Source: Acidobacteriota bacterium (GTDB taxonomy: Bacteria > Acidobacteriota > Terriglobia > Terriglobales > Acidobacteriaceae). From it: DNA of 7,474 bases. The position numbers were made by a program, and so were the translations under genes. Below the pieces are notes generated by a model. The model searched no databases. It was not told the origin of the DNA and was given only the letters and a program-made list of their open reading frames with translations. This document shows, piece after piece, positions 5,841-7,474 of the stretch. The stretch covers positions 1 to 7,474 of the forward strand of contig JAEKKE010000024.1 in assembly GCA_019510535.1 (NCBI GenBank), given 5' to 3'. The first letter of the stretch is position 1. Each line of letters starts with the position of its first letter.

Positions 5841-5865
5841 ACCGCAATTCCACATAAGGTGCGAC

Positions 5866-6552
5866 ATGCTGCAGGAACTGAAAGAGAAAACGCTCGAAGC
5901 CAACCTTGACCTCGTACGCCGCGGCCTCGTGCTCTACACCTTTGGTAATGCCAGCGGTATTGACCGGGAGAGCGGTCTGGTGGTCATCAAGCCGAGCGGC
6001 GTGGACTATGACGCGCTTCGCCCGGAACACATGGTCATCTGCGATCTTGACGGCAATATCCGGGAAGGCGATCTGCGGCCTTCCAGCGATCTGAAGACGC
6101 ACCTGGAGCTATACCGCGCGTTCCCGAGTATTGGCGGGGTAGTGCACACGCATTCGGAAAACGCTACGGCATGGGCTCAGTCCGGCCGCGAGATTCCAGC
6201 GTTGGGAACCACCCATGCGGACTACTTCCACGGTCCCGTCCCCTGCACACGCGAGCTGACGGACGAGGAGATCAACGGTGATTACGTACTGAACACAGGG
6301 TATGCGATTACCGAACGGTTCAAGGGCATGGATCCGCTCGCCGTTCCCGCAGTTCTGGTAGCTGGACATGCACCATTCGCCTGGGGCCGCGATCCGATGG
6401 ATGCCGCACACAATGCGGTCGTCCTTGAAGCCGTGGCGAAGATGGCTTTTATGACCGTGCTGTTAAATTCCGCTGCCGGCGTGTCGCAGGCATTGCTGGA
6501 CCGGCACTACTTCCGCAAACATGGCGCCAACGCCACCTACGGACAGAGGTAA
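5866..6552 (+). CDS. araD: L-ribulose-5-phosphate 4-epimerase
   Basis: 228 residues against 231 for the E. coli enzyme; a class II aldolase-fold, metal-dependent epimerase making D-xylulose-5-phosphate from L-ribulose-5-phosphate. It follows the E. coli sequence closely: GNASGIDRESG (27-37), IKPSGVDY (41-48), PSSD with D75, the metal ligands H94 and H96 in VVHTHSENAT, GTTHADYFHG with D119, H168 in GHAPFAWGR, and the C-terminal RKHGANATYGQ with Y225. Every residue known to matter for zinc binding or catalysis is present. The start is ATG at 5866, with AAGG 5 nt upstream; an in-frame ATG at 5773 would add 31 residues that resemble nothing in the family and would run through the promoter region. 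araB follows after 7 nt, forming an operon, and transcription is divergent from araA. Confidence 0.97.
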   Translation: MLQELKEKTLEANLDLVRRGLVLYTFGNASGIDRESGLVVIKPSGVDYDALRPEHMVICDLDGNIREGDLRPSSDLKTHLELYRAFPSIGGVVHTHSENATAWAQSGREIPALGTTHADYFHGPVPCTRELTDEEINGDYVLNTGYAITERFKGMDPLAVPAVLVAGHAPFAWGRDPMDAAHNAVVLEAVAKMAFMTVLLNSAAGVSQALLDRHYFRKHGANATYGQR

Positions 6553-6559
6553 GGAAAAG

Positions 6560-7474
6560 ATGGCTATCGTTGCAGGCGCAGACTTTGGAACGCTCAGCGT
6601 TCGTGTGACCTTACTGGATTCGGAGATGGGAAGACTTGGTACGGCGGTCGCCGAGTATCCGCTGTATCGCCGCCGCGAAGATCCGGACTATGCCACGCAG
6701 TCGCACGACGACCAGATGGAAGCCCTGGTGCGGGCCACTCGGCAGGTTCTAGAACAGACCGGCACACGCGGTGAAGATGTCGCCGCGATGGCGCTGGATA
6801 CGACCGGTTCCAGCGTGCTGATGGTGGACGACGCGATGCAGCCTATTGGGCCGTACTATCTGTGGTGCGATCATCGAGCACATCGTGAGGCCCGTGAGAT
6901 CACCGAGCTGGCCCATGCGACGGGACTCGAGGCGATTGAATGGTGCGGAGGTGTCTATTCCCACGAGTGGGGATGGGCGAAGCTGCTGCACTGGCTCCGT
7001 AATGCAACTCCGGAGGAGCGCGGCCGGTTCGGGACGGCGATCGAGAACTGTGACATGGTGGCGGCAACGCTTACGGGCGTTACCGATCCCGCCGGGATCA
7101 AGCGGTCTGTCTGCGCCATGGGCCACAAGTGGATGTGGAATCCGAAGTGGGGAGGCATGCCTTCGGAAGAGTTCCTGGTTAAGGTCGATCCGCTCCTGGC
7201 GGGCGTACGGGAGAAGATTGGCGGCGAATATCTGACCTCCGATCATATCTACGGAGGTTTGCATCCCCATTGGGCCGACCGTATGGGCCTGAAGGCGGGC
7301 ATTCCTATTCCCGTAGGCGCCTTCGACGCACATTGGGATGCACTAGGAGCGGGCTGCAAGGAGGGCGACGTCGTCAATGTCGTTGGCACCTCGACCTGCA
7401 TCATCGCCATGGCGGAGAAGACGCAGCTCGTCCCCGGCGTCTGCGGTGTGGTCCCAGGCAGCGTTGACCCGCAT
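6560..7474 (+). CDS. araB: Ribulokinase, N-terminal part (truncated by window edge)
   Basis: Open frame of 305 codons from ATG at 6560 to the window end with no stop; the family is about 550 residues, so roughly 55 percent is visible. It is an FGGY-family sugar kinase, phosphorylating L-ribulose with ATP in the cytoplasm. Visible features: the N-terminal phosphate loop AGADFGTLSVR (5-15), DTTGSS (80-85), the substrate region LWCDHRAHREA (101-111), GHKWMWNPKWGG (188-199), the catalytic aspartate D256 in VGAFDAHWDALGAG and the second-domain phosphate motif NVVGTSTC (273-280). The ribosome binding site AAGGAA starts inside the araD stop codon, so translation is coupled to araD. The araB match is preferred over xylulokinase or glycerol kinase because of the DAHWDALGAG and HKWMW motifs and the ara neighbours. 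Confidence 0.93.
   Translation, partial: MAIVAGADFGTLSVRVTLLDSEMGRLGTAVAEYPLYRRREDPDYATQSHDDQMEALVRATRQVLEQTGTRGEDVAAMALDTTGSSVLMVDDAMQPIGPYYLWCDHRAHREAREITELAHATGLEAIEWCGGVYSHEWGWAKLLHWLRNATPEERGRFGTAIENCDMVAATLTGVTDPAGIKRSVCAMGHKWMWNPKWGGMPSEEFLVKVDPLLAGVREKIGGEYLTSDHIYGGLHPHWADRMGLKAGIPIPVGAFDAHWDALGAGCKEGDVVNVVGTSTCIIAMAEKTQLVPGVCGVVPGSVDPH

Noticed and set aside
5773..5865. 31-codon N-terminal extension of AraD
   Set aside because: The family starts at MLxELK, exactly at 5866, where a good ribosome binding site is found. The extension covers the promoter region.
6749..7333. 194-codon minus-strand open frame across araB
   Set aside because: The plus strand encodes the FGGY kinase motifs over the whole stretch; the antisense frame has no motif and no plausible context.
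1..7474. CRISPR arrays, tRNA or rRNA genes, transposases, phage or defence genes
   Set aside because: No regularly spaced direct repeats, no RNA gene signature and no protein motif of these classes seen on either strand.

Overview
The window looks like chromosomal DNA of a moderately GC-rich, Gram-negative heterotroph. The best guess is an Acidobacteriota of the class Terriglobia (Granulicella, Terriglobus or Edaphobacter type). This rests on the exported Cna-B-like plug extension at the left edge, typical of the large Oar-like TonB-dependent receptors these bacteria carry in many copies, and on the general style of the kinase and sugar genes. The taxonomic call is an inference from recognition, not from a database search.

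Layout. (1) Positions 1-669, minus strand: a small secreted protein of unknown function is followed 9 nt later by the first 94 codons of a TonB-dependent receptor that runs off the left edge. (2) Positions 670-946: a divergent control region with two palindromes and no gene. (3) Positions 947-3036, plus strand: an OmpR-type response regulator and its membrane histidine kinase, overlapping by 4 nt. (4) Positions 3033-4109, minus strand: a LacI/GalR-family repressor whose stop codon overlaps that of the kinase tail to tail. (5) Positions 4142-4260: a 119-bp hairpin-rich element with 16-bp terminal inverted repeats; its right end supplies the stop codon of the next gene. (6) Positions 4257-5717, minus strand: araA, L-arabinose isomerase. 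(7) Positions 5718-5865: a divergent promoter region with a perfect LacI-family operator palindrome. (8) Positions 5866-7474, plus strand: araD (L-ribulose-5-phosphate 4-epimerase) and araB (ribulokinase, cut by the right edge).

How the genes fit together. AraA converts L-arabinose to L-ribulose, AraB phosphorylates it, and AraD epimerises L-ribulose-5-phosphate to D-xylulose-5-phosphate for the pentose phosphate pathway. All three steps are encoded here in two divergent units (araA, then the repressor gene; and araD-araB). The LacI-type protein downstream of araA is the obvious candidate repressor, and the palindrome between araA and araD fits the consensus GTAANCGNTTAC of this family. The two-component system and the receptor unit are divergent neighbours with no visible link to arabinose.

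The most interesting points are the small hairpin element that ends araA, with apparent loss of the usual AraA C-terminal tail; the operator architecture of the divergent ara promoter; and the unrecognised secreted protein coupled to the receptor gene. I found no CRISPR array, RNA gene, transposase or phage gene. I cannot claim a wholly new system here: most of the window is a recognisable arabinose locus next to a sensory locus.
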